NCBI RefSeq assembly: GCF_011299555.1
Contig: NZ_CP049857.1
Coordinates: forward strand, 1,116,001-1,180,000
DNA: 64,000 nt
Source: Dysgonomonas sp. HDW5A
GTDB lineage: Bacteria > Bacteroidota > Bacteroidia > Bacteroidales > Dysgonomonadaceae
Reading direction: 5' to 3'
In this document: positions 45,819 through 54,784 of the stretch, piece after piece
Layout: every line of letters begins with the position of its first letter
Numbering within the stretch: position 1 is the stretch's first letter
Notes under the pieces: generated by a model
Databases searched by the model: none
What the model saw: only the letters and a program-made list of their open reading frames with translations
What the model was told of the DNA's origin: nothing
Made by a program: the position numbers and the translations under genes

Positions 45819-46360
45819 AAAATGAAGAGTTTAAAAGTTTTTCACGCAATTGTTTTCAAAACATCTCACATGTTCAAAAAAAACATACTACTAACTACAA
45901 CATGAAGAGATATTTCCGTTTAGCAGAAGTTACTTTAAGAAGTGTTTATCATGATTTCAATTATATTAAGAATTACATATATGATCTACATCTACCCTCT
46001 ACTAGGAAAGTCATATATATGGTCAACAGATGCAAATAAAAGAATTTCCCCCTTATTAATCGAACATTTTAATATAAATACGTCAATAAAACGCCAATGA
46101 TCAAAAAATCAACAACTTACACCCAAAATGCTAATAAACAATAAAATACATAAGTCAAAAGAAAATAATTAGAAAAAAGAGAGTAATATTACAAAAAAGA
46201 AATATTGACATTATGTCAATATAATTAAAAGATTAAGGAAATAATGGTGCGTTAAAATAGCCTATCATATTATTCATATGTAATCAGATAAAAAATCTAT
46301 TCTTTTATGTCCAATGGGTATAAAGAAAAAACTTACTTTTGTTCTTTAATTCTTTAGAAT
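45819..46360. other. Divergent regulatory region upstream of susC and rlmH
   Basis: 542 nt without a gene. Contains the 21-bp palindrome at 46202-46222 and AT-rich stretches that should hold both promoters. Confidence 0.5.
46202..46222. promoter_or_regulatory. 21-bp perfect palindrome
   Basis: ATATTGACAT-T-ATGTCAATAT: a perfect 10-bp inverted repeat around one base. Size and symmetry suit a dimeric regulator's operator. It is 139 nt ahead of rlmH and 384 nt ahead of susC. Confidence 0.6.
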
Positions 46361-46834
46361 ATGAAAATAAGTCTTCTTGTTATAGGAAAAACCGATGCCG
46401 GATATTTTGTGGATGCCATCCGTGAATACGAGAACCGCCTGGGCCATTATATACCATTTGAAATGCTAGTAATACCAGACATAAAGAACACAAAGAGTCT
46501 AACTGAAAGTCAACAAAAAGAGAAGGAAGGCGAACTGATTCTAAAACATCTTCAAGCCGGAGACTACCTCGTATTATTGGATGAACGAGGTAAAGAATTT
46601 TCTTCACTACAATTCGCAACCTATATCGAAAAAAAGACACATACCGTAGCCAAAAGACTTGTATTTATCATTGGAGGTCCTTATGGTTTTGCCGAAACAA
46701 TATACGATAAAGCTTCTGAAAAAATCTCCTTATCAAAAATGACTTTTTCTCATCAAATGATCCGCCTTATTTTTATAGAACAGCTCTACAGGGCAATGAC
46801 CATACTAAATAACGAACCTTATCACCACGAATAA
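46361..46834 (+). CDS. rlmH: 23S rRNA (pseudouridine1915-N3)-methyltransferase
   Basis: 157-residue SPOUT methyltransferase. Conserved motifs include LVIGKTDAGYFVDAI, YLVLLDERGKEFSS, FIIGGPYGF, and the C-terminal SKMTFSHQMIRLIFIEQLYRA followed by NNEPYHHE, the RlmH signature. It methylates helix 69 of 23S rRNA in the assembled ribosome. Confidence 0.97.
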   Translation: MKISLLVIGKTDAGYFVDAIREYENRLGHYIPFEMLVIPDIKNTKSLTESQQKEKEGELILKHLQAGDYLVLLDERGKEFSSLQFATYIEKKTHTVAKRLVFIIGGPYGFAETIYDKASEKISLSKMTFSHQMIRLIFIEQLYRAMTILNNEPYHHE

Positions 46835-47217
46835 ACCTAAATCACACGCCTCCTCAAAATGTTAATTATTTTAGCTTATGGGGATTTATTTTATTATTTG
46901 TTCAGGATTAATTATAAAATACCTTACCTTTGCCATTCATTTAAGTTATTAAGAATCTTATGTGGAGCCATCTCTCCAGACAATATATATTTTTGTTATT
47001 TAGATCTCTGATTATTAAGCGAGTCTACAAACTCGGGCACCTGAATATAGATACAATCCAACCCAAGTCGAACTTTCATTATTATTCTTATTGAATGGAA
47101 TGCTTGAGGAAATATAAAAACACAAATATGGTTGAGCAATCCGAATCTCGACCCTTACTACCGGAGCATAAAAGAAATCTATTACATTATATAATCCCTA
47201 AACTATCAAATTTTATC
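46835..47217. promoter_or_regulatory. Leader and promoter region of the TonB receptor gene
   Basis: 383 nt without a gene. A TACCTTTG box (46925-46932) with TTTG at 46897-46900 resembles a Bacteroidetes promoter with a long spacer, leaving a leader of nearly 290 nt. The TTTAAGTT after it resembles the start of the dispersed repeat. Confidence 0.45.
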
Positions 47218-49872
47218 ATGAGGAGAAAACTATTTTTTCTGCTTTTCGCTATTTTATTTGGTTCGATATCAGCCTTTTCACAAAATGTGATAAAAGGTAT
47301 AGTAATCGACAAAGACACCAAAGAGGCCTTAATTGGCGTATCTGTTTATTCGGAAGAAAGCAAGGTTGGAACTTCTACTGATCTTGACGGAACTTTCAGT
47401 CTGCATGTATCATCAATAAAAGGTAAAGTTACATTTACTTATGTAGGGTACAGTCCGTTAAAACTAGACGCGAAAGCCGATTTAGGTACAATCGAATTAG
47501 AAAGTAATGCTATAGGTCTTAAAGACGTGGTAGTAACATCATCTGTTGCTATCAGACGTAAAACTCCCGTAGCAATTTCGGTGATTGAACCTGAAATGCT
47601 TGAGACAAAACTTAGTTCTCAGGAGTTTCCCGAAATCCTGAAATCAACACCGGGTGTATATGCCACAAAACAGGGTGGAGGTTATGGTGATTCACGTATC
47701 AACTTACGTGGTTTTGAATCTGCCAACATCGCAGTAATGGTGAATGGTGTTCCTGTTAATGACATGGAATGGGGAGGTGTTTACTGGTCTAACTGGGCAG
47801 GACTTCAAGACGTAACACGCTCACTACAAGTACAACGTGGTCTTGGAGCATCTAAAGTTTCTGCTCCATCGGTAGGAGGAACAATTAATATTGTAACCAA
47901 ATCAACCGATTCTGAAAAAGGAGGAGCTGTACTATACAGTATGGGTAATGACGGATACAATAAAATTGCATTTAATGTATCAACAGGTCTTAGTAAAAAC
48001 GGATGGGCGATGAGTTTCCTAGGTTCTAAAACTTGGGGAGACGGATATATTTTAGGTACTGAATTCGAAGGCTATAGCTGGTTTCTTAATATATCAAAAA
48101 TAATAAACGAGAATCACCAGTTGTCTTTTACAGCTTTCGGTGCACCTCAATGGCACAACCAACGTTATAATGGTGACAAAATGTTGATTACTGAATGGCA
48201 ACAACAAAAGGATAAATATAAATTTAATCCAACTTATGGTTTTGATGCTCAAGGTCAACGCGTAGAAGCAAACCGCAACCGCTACCATAAACCTCAGATT
48301 TCATTGAACCATTTCTGGACTATCAATGATAAATCGAGTTTATCTTCTGTCGTATACATGTCTATCGGAGACGGTGCAGGACGTGCTTGGAGAGGTAATT
48401 CTTCGGTATACTCGAACCTATATGGAACAACGACTGCAACGGGAATGCTAAATACAAAATACCGTGATCCCAGAACCGGATACATGGATTATGGTAAATT
48501 GCAACAAGAAAATTCCGATGACCCTAATGGTTCTCAGGCAGTACTTACCGAATCGCGCAACAACCATATATGGACAGGTTTAATCTCTACATATACAACC
48601 AAACTGACCAATGAAATTGATGTGTATGGAGGAGTAGACCTTCGTTATTATGCAGGATTACATGACGGAAAAATTGTAGATCTTATGGGAGGACAATTTT
48701 TCATAGATCCGTCTCGCGCTAAAATAAATGAAGCAAACAGACCCGGACTTACAAGTTCATTCATTAATGAAAAGCTACAAGTCGGAGACATTGTATATCG
48801 CGATAATACCGGATATGTTGTTCAAGAAGGTGTATTTTCTCAAGCAGAATACAATAAAGATAAATTAAGTGTATTTATTTCAGGATCTATTTCGAACAGT
48901 ACTTACTGGAAAATTGATAGATTTTACTACAGTAAAGAAAACCAAAAGTCGGATGTAAAGAGCTTTCTTGGTTTTAATATCAAAGGCGGAGCCAATTACA
49001 ACTTAACTGAAGAACATAACGTATTCTTCAATACAGGTTATCTATCTCGTGCGCCATTTATGAGTGGTGGTTATTTCACTTCTATACATACTAGTAATGC
49101 AGTAAATAAAAATGCAATTAATGAAAAATTATTTTCAGCAGAATTAGGCTACGGATATCGTTCCAGATTTTTCACTGCTAACCTGAATGTATACTACACC
49201 AAATGGATGGACAGAACAACAGTAAGAACATTTGGTAACGACCAGAATGCATTTGTGAACCTTAGCGGACTTGATGCACGCCACCAAGGGATAGAACTAG
49301 ACTTCGTTCTAAAACCAACACATAATCTGGAGATCACAGGTATGGTATCTTTAGGTGACTGGATATGGGATAGCAGAACTCAAGGATTTGTATATGACTC
49401 TTACGGTCAACCAAGTGATGGGAATAATCCTGTTGCCCCAGAAGATCAAAAGCCTATTACTATCGATATGAAAGGTGTTAAAGTAGGTAACTCGGCACAA
49501 ACAACATTTGCAACAGGTGCCAGCTACCGATTATTAGACGGTCTTACGGTAGGTGCTGATTTCACTTTTTATGCTAATAACTATGCTGACTACGCTATCG
49601 AGGTACCAGATATTGGCGGAACTTATAAATACAATACTCCTTACAAAGTTCCTAATGCCGGACTGTTAGACCTAAGAGCTAACTATAGATTTAAAATCGG
49701 TCCATTTGATGCCAATTTGATGGGTAATGTAAACAATGCCTTAGATCAGGTATATATCTCCGACTCAAGAGACTTGAATCCTAGAACCGAAGGCGCTCAC
49801 GACTGGAAACAGGTTGCTGTTATGTATGGTTTCGGAAGAACATATACTACAACATTGAAAGTGAAATTTTAA
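47218..49872 (+). CDS. TonB-dependent receptor with carboxypeptidase-like domain
   Basis: 884 residues from ATG 47218, where a normal signal peptide begins (MRRKLFFLLFAILFGSISAFSQ); upstream ATGs at 47095 give a non-signal extension. N-terminal CarboxypepD_reg domain (VIKGIVIDKDTKEALIGVSV), plug (PEILKSTPGVYATKQGGGYGDSRI, NIAVMVNGVPVNDMEWGGVYWSNW) and barrel ending TYTTTLKVKF. Lacks the SusC-specific IDG.P motif and differs in length, so it is a non-SusC importer. It forms an operon with the lipoprotein 19 nt downstream. Confidence 0.93.
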   Translation: MRRKLFFLLFAILFGSISAFSQNVIKGIVIDKDTKEALIGVSVYSEESKVGTSTDLDGTFSLHVSSIKGKVTFTYVGYSPLKLDAKADLGTIELESNAIGLKDVVVTSSVAIRRKTPVAISVIEPEMLETKLSSQEFPEILKSTPGVYATKQGGGYGDSRINLRGFESANIAVMVNGVPVNDMEWGGVYWSNWAGLQDVTRSLQVQRGLGASKVSAPSVGGTINIVTKSTDSEKGGAVLYSMGNDGYNKIAFNVSTGLSKNGWAMSFLGSKTWGDGYILGTEFEGYSWFLNISKIINENHQLSFTAFGAPQWHNQRYNGDKMLITEWQQQKDKYKFNPTYGFDAQGQRVEANRNRYHKPQISLNHFWTINDKSSLSSVVYMSIGDGAGRAWRGNSSVYSNLYGTTTATGMLNTKYRDPRTGYMDYGKLQQENSDDPNGSQAVLTESRNNHIWTGLISTYTTKLTNEIDVYGGVDLRYYAGLHDGKIVDLMGGQFFIDPSRAKINEANRPGLTSSFINEKLQVGDIVYRDNTGYVVQEGVFSQAEYNKDKLSVFISGSISNSTYWKIDRFYYSKENQKSDVKSFLGFNIKGGANYNLTEEHNVFFNTGYLSRAPFMSGGYFTSIHTSNAVNKNAINEKLFSAELGYGYRSRFFTANLNVYYTKWMDRTTVRTFGNDQNAFVNLSGLDARHQGIELDFVLKPTHNLEITGMVSLGDWIWDSRTQGFVYDSYGQPSDGNNPVAPEDQKPITIDMKGVKVGNSAQTTFATGASYRLLDGLTVGADFTFYANNYADYAIEVPDIGGTYKYNTPYKVPNAGLLDLRANYRFKIGPFDANLMGNVNNALDQVYISDSRDLNPRTEGAHDWKQVAVMYGFGRTYTTTLKVKF

Positions 49873-49891
49873 TTCGAAATAGAATATAAAA

Positions 49892-51817
49892 ATGAAGAAA
49901 TATATATTATTACTCGCAACAATACTCACAGCAACATTCTCGGGTTGTGATTATAACGAACGTAACTTCGATGGTTTTGAGGATTTATCAAAACCTCAGA
50001 ATGTCGCGACTTACGAATATACTTTTGCAGAGTCAGACATACCTACTATTGTAAAAGCATTAAATGCCAATAAAAATGCACAGGACTCGGCTACTGCAAA
50101 AATTCTAAATGCAGACAAAATGTTTTCTGCGTCTGCGGAAGCCAGTACACTCATTCCATACTTCTTGACAACAAAATATTATGCAGCAGACGTTAAGTCA
50201 TCTGCAAAGGTTACTTATAAGTACAAGGAAGGACGTAACGAAACTGTAACCAACCTATCTACAGCTCCCTATACTCTTACGGAAAATGATTACAAATTAA
50301 TCTGGGGCGAGAATGTAATAACAGCTCTTACCCCGGAGAAATCTCCGGAGAAATCTATACCTACAATTCTCACTAAAAATATTGCTTCTCCTACCGAAGG
50401 AATGTTTAAGAACGTAGAGTATTATTACTCAAAAGAGGAGCCTGTTAGCACTACTGTGGAAAACAAAATTATTGAAGCAGATTTTGATGCTTATCCTGCC
50501 GGCTCGGGTATATTAGTTGCCATAGACGGATGGATCAACAAAGATCTAAAAGGTAATATCGGCTGGCAAAATATCGCTTACTCAAATAATAATTATGCCC
50601 AGATATCATCTTATAATTCAAAAACGGTGAATGATGTAAGATTAATTACTAAAGTAATTGATTTAACAAAAACAACCAACCCTAAATTTTCATTTGATAT
50701 TGTAGTTGGTAAATTTTCCGCTAATTGCTTATCAATCGAATTATCTGAAAATTTTGATGGTAAAGAAGCCAACATTACAACTGCAACATGGAAAGATGTA
50801 ACTTCCAGCTTTACAATACCTCAACCGGCCAGTGGATATACTAAATGGGCTAGTGCAGGTACATTGGATTTGAAAGCATATAAAGGCAAAAAAATCTATA
50901 TATCATTCAAATACTCAGGAGACGATACTTCAACTCCAAAGAAAACTACAACTTATCAAATTGATAATGTAAAGGCTTTTGATGAAATCATAGGTAAGGA
51001 TGTAAAAAACAAAGAATTGCAATATGCGGCATACGAATACAAAAGTTCGAAATGGCAACTTGCATCTTCTGTTATATCTCTTCAACCGTCCGATTATGAT
51101 GCAATGGGCCTTAAGTTCTTAACTACAGCTCAAGCGCCTAATTACCTTCCTGCATATCTAAAACTTAAGTTCCCTTTTGCACAAGAAGGAAATACCAAAA
51201 CAATAGTATATAAAACATCTGCAACATCATGCTATGCTGATGAATACGTATATACAGCAGGAAAATGGGCTCCTAATACTTTCATCATAGAAAAAACCGA
51301 ACAATTTGTATTCTCAAATAAAGGTTGGGTATTTGATCCTACTTTACATGTAGTAATGCAAAAAGGGAAAGCAGATACAGACGATTACATGATGATTGTA
51401 AACTATGTGAAAGCTCATCAGGCAATAGATAATCCTGCGCTAATTAGCAGCTATGGAGACTCTGAATACTATTATGGCTTCAGTGCAAACTATGGTAATA
51501 TCACTTATCGTGATAAAGACAGGTCTCTGGATACAACATATCCTAAATCGGGAACTGCTGCCGAGAAAGCTGCATTCATGGATCAACGAACTATAGAGGC
51601 TATAAAGATATTTTTAACCCTAAAGTATCCGAATGCTCAGACTCAAGTAAACGGTATTGACCAAATGGCAGAAGTTACAGGACTAGTCTATTCTAATCCG
51701 GTAAGTAACAATACCAATGAAAACTGGACATATACCATGCAATGTGTTGGTAATAAAGAATGGAAATACATACAAAGAGAGTCGGAATACGGCACAATAG
51801 AAAAAGCCGGAGAATAA
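49892..51817 (+). CDS. Surface lipoprotein with choice-of-anchor-J-like domain, partner of the TonB receptor
   Basis: 641 residues. Lipoprotein signal ending TATFSGC with a DYNERNFDGF start. The section around residues ~190-365 (EADFDAYPAGSG...W.NIAYSNNNYAQISSYN, then ASAGTLDLKAYKGKKIYISFKYSG and TTYQIDNVKAF) matches the cleaved-adhesin/choice-of-anchor J beta-sandwich. The flanks are low-similarity beta-rich domains. It probably captures the cargo of the receptor encoded upstream. No catalytic motif is visible. Confidence 0.75.
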   Translation: MKKYILLLATILTATFSGCDYNERNFDGFEDLSKPQNVATYEYTFAESDIPTIVKALNANKNAQDSATAKILNADKMFSASAEASTLIPYFLTTKYYAADVKSSAKVTYKYKEGRNETVTNLSTAPYTLTENDYKLIWGENVITALTPEKSPEKSIPTILTKNIASPTEGMFKNVEYYYSKEEPVSTTVENKIIEADFDAYPAGSGILVAIDGWINKDLKGNIGWQNIAYSNNNYAQISSYNSKTVNDVRLITKVIDLTKTTNPKFSFDIVVGKFSANCLSIELSENFDGKEANITTATWKDVTSSFTIPQPASGYTKWASAGTLDLKAYKGKKIYISFKYSGDDTSTPKKTTTYQIDNVKAFDEIIGKDVKNKELQYAAYEYKSSKWQLASSVISLQPSDYDAMGLKFLTTAQAPNYLPAYLKLKFPFAQEGNTKTIVYKTSATSCYADEYVYTAGKWAPNTFIIEKTEQFVFSNKGWVFDPTLHVVMQKGKADTDDYMMIVNYVKAHQAIDNPALISSYGDSEYYYGFSANYGNITYRDKDRSLDTTYPKSGTAAEKAAFMDQRTIEAIKIFLTLKYPNAQTQVNGIDQMAEVTGLVYSNPVSNNTNENWTYTMQCVGNKEWKYIQRESEYGTIEKAGE

Positions 51818-51846
51818 AATAACTCCAAACTATATAATTATATAAT

Positions 51847-51877
51847 AAAGAGCTTGCCTATAATGGGCAAGCTCTTT
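51847..51877 (+). terminator. Terminator after the TonB receptor operon
   Basis: AAAGAGCTTGCC pairs with GGCAAGCTCTTT (12 bp, 7-nt loop), ending in a T-run, 30 nt after the stop. Confidence 0.92.
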
Positions 51878-51932
51878 TGTTTTTCGTCTTTTATTCGTAT
51901 ACATCAGGAAAATTATATTCCTTTGCAAATCA

Positions 51933-52060
51933 TTTAAGTTCGCAGAACTATTTGTTGCTTTGGCTGTAGGAGTGAACCTGTGTGTTCACCTATTTAAGAC
52001 AGACACACAGGTCTGCCCCTACCAACAATAATATATCATTAAATATTTTCTTTTACTTAT
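51933..52060. repeat. Dispersed two-block repeat, copy 2, interrupted by a REP-like hairpin
   Basis: Block 1 at 51933-51964, block 2 at 52034-52060 (see the copy at 37040). The middle is replaced by a hairpin-forming sequence at 51966-52022. Block 2 ends 8 nt before the methyltransferase start and so forms its leader. Confidence 0.8.
51966..52022. repeat. REP-like palindromic element
   Basis: GTAGGAGTGAACCTGTGTG at the left end faces CACACAGGTCTGCCCCTAC at the right end, a long imperfect inverted repeat with ACCTGTGTGT as its core. Elements of this style (small hairpins with GTAGGGG and CTGTGTG arms) recur in genomes of this group. It lies inside copy 2 of the dispersed repeat and not in copy 1. 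Confidence 0.7.
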
Positions 52061-52068
52061 CCTCAACT

Positions 52069-52860
52069 ATGGAACGAATCAGCAGTCTACAAAATAGTCG
52101 TATAAAAAATATAGTAAAGCTAAGCAAGGCAAAAGAACGAAAAGCCCAGAACCTTTTCATACTCGAAGGAGCCAGAGAACTTATGCTTGCTTTATCCGCA
52201 GGATATACTATTGATTCGGTTTTTATATGTCCTGAACTTTTTGAGAAAACCGATTATCCTAGAGTACTTGATACATTATCAGACAACATCAAATACGAGG
52301 TATCTCAACAAGTTTTCGAGAAGATTGCTTATCGCGAAGGTTCGGATGGTTTAATAACCCTCGCAAAACCTAAGAAACATACATTGGATGATCTTAATCT
52401 GAACAACAATCCATTTATCATTATACTGGAAGCCGTAGAAAAACCCGGAAATCTCGGTGCTATACTTCGCAGTGCCGATGCTGCCAAAGTAGATGCAGTT
52501 ATCATTTGTGACCCATTAACGGACATTTACAACCCGAATGCAATCAGATCAAGTGTTGGATGTATCTTTACCGTACCCACTGCTGTTTGCTCTTCGGAAG
52601 AAGCCAGAATGTGGCTAAAAGAAAATAAGATTAAATCTTATGCGGCCGAGTTGAAAGCTTCGAATTGGTATCATGAGGAAGATTACACACAGCCTTCAGC
52701 CATTGTTATGGGAACTGAAGCAGATGGATTAACCTCATTTTGGCTGGATAATGCAGATCGAAGAATAAAAATACCGATGCGTGGCAAAATAGACTCTTTG
52801 AATGTATCAGTATCAACTGCTGTTATTACATTTGAGGCCATGCGACAACGAGGTTTCTGA
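52069..52860 (+). CDS. TrmH/SpoU-family RNA 2'-O-methyltransferase
   Basis: 263 residues from ATG 52069; a longer frame upstream reads through the REP-like element and should not be translated. N-terminal substrate-binding region (ISSLQNSRIKNIVKLSKAKER, FILEGARELMLA), then the SPOUT knot: LEAVEKPGNLGAILRSADAA (motif 1), AIVMGTEADGL (motif 2) and IPMRGKIDSLNVSVSTAVITFE (motif 3). It probably methylates rRNA or tRNA; the exact site is unknown. Confidence 0.93.
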   Translation: MERISSLQNSRIKNIVKLSKAKERKAQNLFILEGARELMLALSAGYTIDSVFICPELFEKTDYPRVLDTLSDNIKYEVSQQVFEKIAYREGSDGLITLAKPKKHTLDDLNLNNNPFIIILEAVEKPGNLGAILRSADAAKVDAVIICDPLTDIYNPNAIRSSVGCIFTVPTAVCSSEEARMWLKENKIKSYAAELKASNWYHEEDYTQPSAIVMGTEADGLTSFWLDNADRRIKIPMRGKIDSLNVSVSTAVITFEAMRQRGF

Positions 52861-52924
52861 TCTATTTATAAAGATAGAGAAATCTCGAAGAATAAATACT
52901 CCTCACTCCCTATAGGACAAAAAG

Positions 52925-52958
52925 AAGAGGAAAGCAACATTTATGAAGCTTTCCTCTT
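52925..52958. terminator. Bidirectional terminator between the methyltransferase and secG
   Basis: AAGAGGAAAGC pairs with GCTTTCCTCTT (11 bp, 12-nt loop), between converging genes. Confidence 0.88.
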
Positions 52959-52985
52959 TATATTTTCAGAACTCTGAGTGCTTAA

Positions 52986-53348
52986 TTAATTAGCTGGCTC
53001 AGGAGTTGTAGATTCTGGTGCTTGTGGCAACTGAGGCACAGCAGTTGGCTGTGGCGATTGCATATCCGGTGCTTCTGTATTATCAACCGGAGCTGTTATT
53101 TGAAGAGGCTGTCTGTCTTGAGCATTGCTAGTTATCACTTTAGTACTGATCATACTTAAAACAATAACAGTTCCTGCCAAAACCCATGTTGTTTTTTCCA
53201 AAACATCAGCTGTTTTAGGAGCTCCCATAAATTGGTTCGATGAAGAAAAGTTTGAAGACAAACCTCCACCTTTTGATTTTTGAACTAAAACAACCAAGAC
53301 CAAAACAATAGACACTATAATGGTCGCAATAGAAAGAACAATTTCCAT
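52986..53348 (-). CDS. secG: Protein translocase subunit SecG
   Basis: 120 residues, two membrane helices (IVLSIATIIVSIVLVLVVLVQ and LAGTVIVLSMISTKVI) with the SecG motif KSKGGGLSSNFSSSNQFMG between them. A Pro/Gln-rich tail is common in Bacteroidetes. Part of the SecYEG channel. It follows the TPR gene by 9 nt and lptE and the sigma-54 regulator upstream, one transcript. Confidence 0.95.
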   Translation of the reverse strand: MEIVLSIATIIVSIVLVLVVLVQKSKGGGLSSNFSSSNQFMGAPKTADVLEKTTWVLAGTVIVLSMISTKVITSNAQDRQPLQITAPVDNTEAPDMQSPQPTAVPQLPQAPESTTPEPAN

Positions 53349-53357
53349 ATCTTTTAT

Positions 53358-54251
53358 TTATTTTTTATTCGAATTTTTTATTACTTTTTCCAAGAATGAT
53401 AATTGGTCTGCAAAGTAAATATTTTTTTCGGGATAATTCAAGCTCAAACGCTTAATAATTTCATATGCCCGATTATATTTCTTTTGTTTAATATAAATAT
53501 TAGCAAGAGTTTGCGTAAAAAAGAAATCATCGTCTAATTCTTCTTCGGTTTCTTCCTGTAAAGGAACATCATCACCATCATATAAATTCTCCTGAACCGA
53601 TGGATCAAAGGTTATTCTTAAGTTTTCTTTATCCTGAGCTTTAGTTATAAAGTTATCGATTATGCTTTGATGCTTCATCTGCACCGTATCTTCAATCGGC
53701 TCCAAACCTTCTCCGGTTTCCAGTTCATTTTCGACCTCTACTGAAATAACTTCCTGAGAATCTCCATAATGAATATTGATATCCTCTATCGAAAATGAAG
53801 GAATACTATCTAAATTCACATTGGTATCAGGTTCCGTATTTTCCGAAGATTCGAGATAAGAAAAGTAATCTAAAGAAGCCATGCTCGAATTTACAATAGC
53901 GTGCTCCAATTCGCGTTGCATATCGGTGTTATCAAGCGTTTCAAAGAAAGCACTGATCAGTGCTTCTGTTCTGCTCTCCGGTAAGCTATGACCTGATTGC
54001 TTTTGAAACTCTTTATACTCGGCACTCATTACGTAATAGAACAACGCCTTTCTGTCCATAACGAAAGGTGCTAATCTATTCAGTTCTGACTGGAAATTAT
54101 CTGATTCATTCAGATATAAGCACTTAATATAGGTGTATAGTCCGGCCTGAAAAAACGGATATTTTTTTGTAAGAAGTTGCAACTTAAGAAGCATCGACCC
54201 GTCGGGCTCCTTTTTCAACTCCACCAATTCGTAAAAATCCTTTATATTCAT
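53358..54251 (-). CDS. TPR-like protein of unknown function
   Basis: 297 residues, acidic in the middle, with a TPR-like C-terminus (ANIYIKQKKYNRAYEIIKRLSLNYPEKNIYFADQL). The N-terminal half is helical with no recognised domain. The gene is conserved by position in Bacteroidales beside lptE and secG, which implies an envelope or export role, but nothing direct is known. Spacing to neighbours is 9 and 26 nt. Confidence 0.75.
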   Translation of the reverse strand: MNIKDFYELVELKKEPDGSMLLKLQLLTKKYPFFQAGLYTYIKCLYLNESDNFQSELNRLAPFVMDRKALFYYVMSAEYKEFQKQSGHSLPESRTEALISAFFETLDNTDMQRELEHAIVNSSMASLDYFSYLESSENTEPDTNVNLDSIPSFSIEDINIHYGDSQEVISVEVENELETGEGLEPIEDTVQMKHQSIIDNFITKAQDKENLRITFDPSVQENLYDGDDVPLQEETEEELDDDFFFTQTLANIYIKQKKYNRAYEIIKRLSLNYPEKNIYFADQLSFLEKVIKNSNKK

Positions 54252-54277
54252 AGCCTTTTCTTATTTCAGGTTCTAAA

Positions 54278-54784
54278 TTACCAATTTGCCATTGTAGCAT
54301 TAAATATCTGGTCTACAATCTCCTTATTCAATTCTTCTACCAATTGAGCCTGTATATTATCCAACATTTCGCTACTGTTGAAGTTCTGATAGGCAGAGAA
54401 TGTCTCCTCTTTATCTTCCTGCGGATTTACATTATTACGAAAACGCATTCTCACTGTCATTGTCAAGCGGGTTTGTGAGGCAAACTGCCCCTCCTGAACA
54501 GCTAAAGCCATAAGATCATAGCCTATTATTTCACCCTCTATTTCTAAATCTGCTCTACCATTATTAACCAATTGCAACTTTGTATTCCGAAGAAATACAT
54601 CCCGCATATGCTCACTGAACATTTGCGATAATGGCGGATAAACCAATCTGGCCTGATTCTGAAAATCCTGAATCTGAATTGTTTTTACTTTACTATAATC
54701 TATCGAAGCTCCATTGAACTGATACGACATACGACATGAAACAGCAATAAACAATATAACTAAACAAGAAATAAGTTTTCTCAT
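54278..54784 (-). CDS. lptE: LptE-like lipoprotein for LPS assembly
   Basis: 168 residues. Lipoprotein signal with Cys17 (LFIAVSC), then YQFNGASIDYSKVKTIQIQDF and a final VDQIFNATMANW, matching the LptE (DUF4136-related/LptE-type) family of Bacteroidetes in layout: an alpha/beta sandwich that plugs LptD. It overlaps the sigma-54 regulator gene by 4 nt. Assignment by pattern and neighbours. Confidence 0.8.
   Translation of the reverse strand: MRKLISCLVILFIAVSCRMSYQFNGASIDYSKVKTIQIQDFQNQARLVYPPLSQMFSEHMRDVFLRNTKLQLVNNGRADLEIEGEIIGYDLMALAVQEGQFASQTRLTMTVRMRFRNNVNPQEDKEETFSAYQNFNSSEMLDNIQAQLVEELNKEIVDQIFNATMANW

Noticed and set aside
47095-47217. Upstream extension of the TonB receptor
   Set aside because: A normal signal peptide starts at 47218; the extension lacks homology.
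51982-52068. Upstream extension of the TrmH-type gene
   Set aside because: It would translate the REP-like hairpin and repeat block; family homology begins at 52069.
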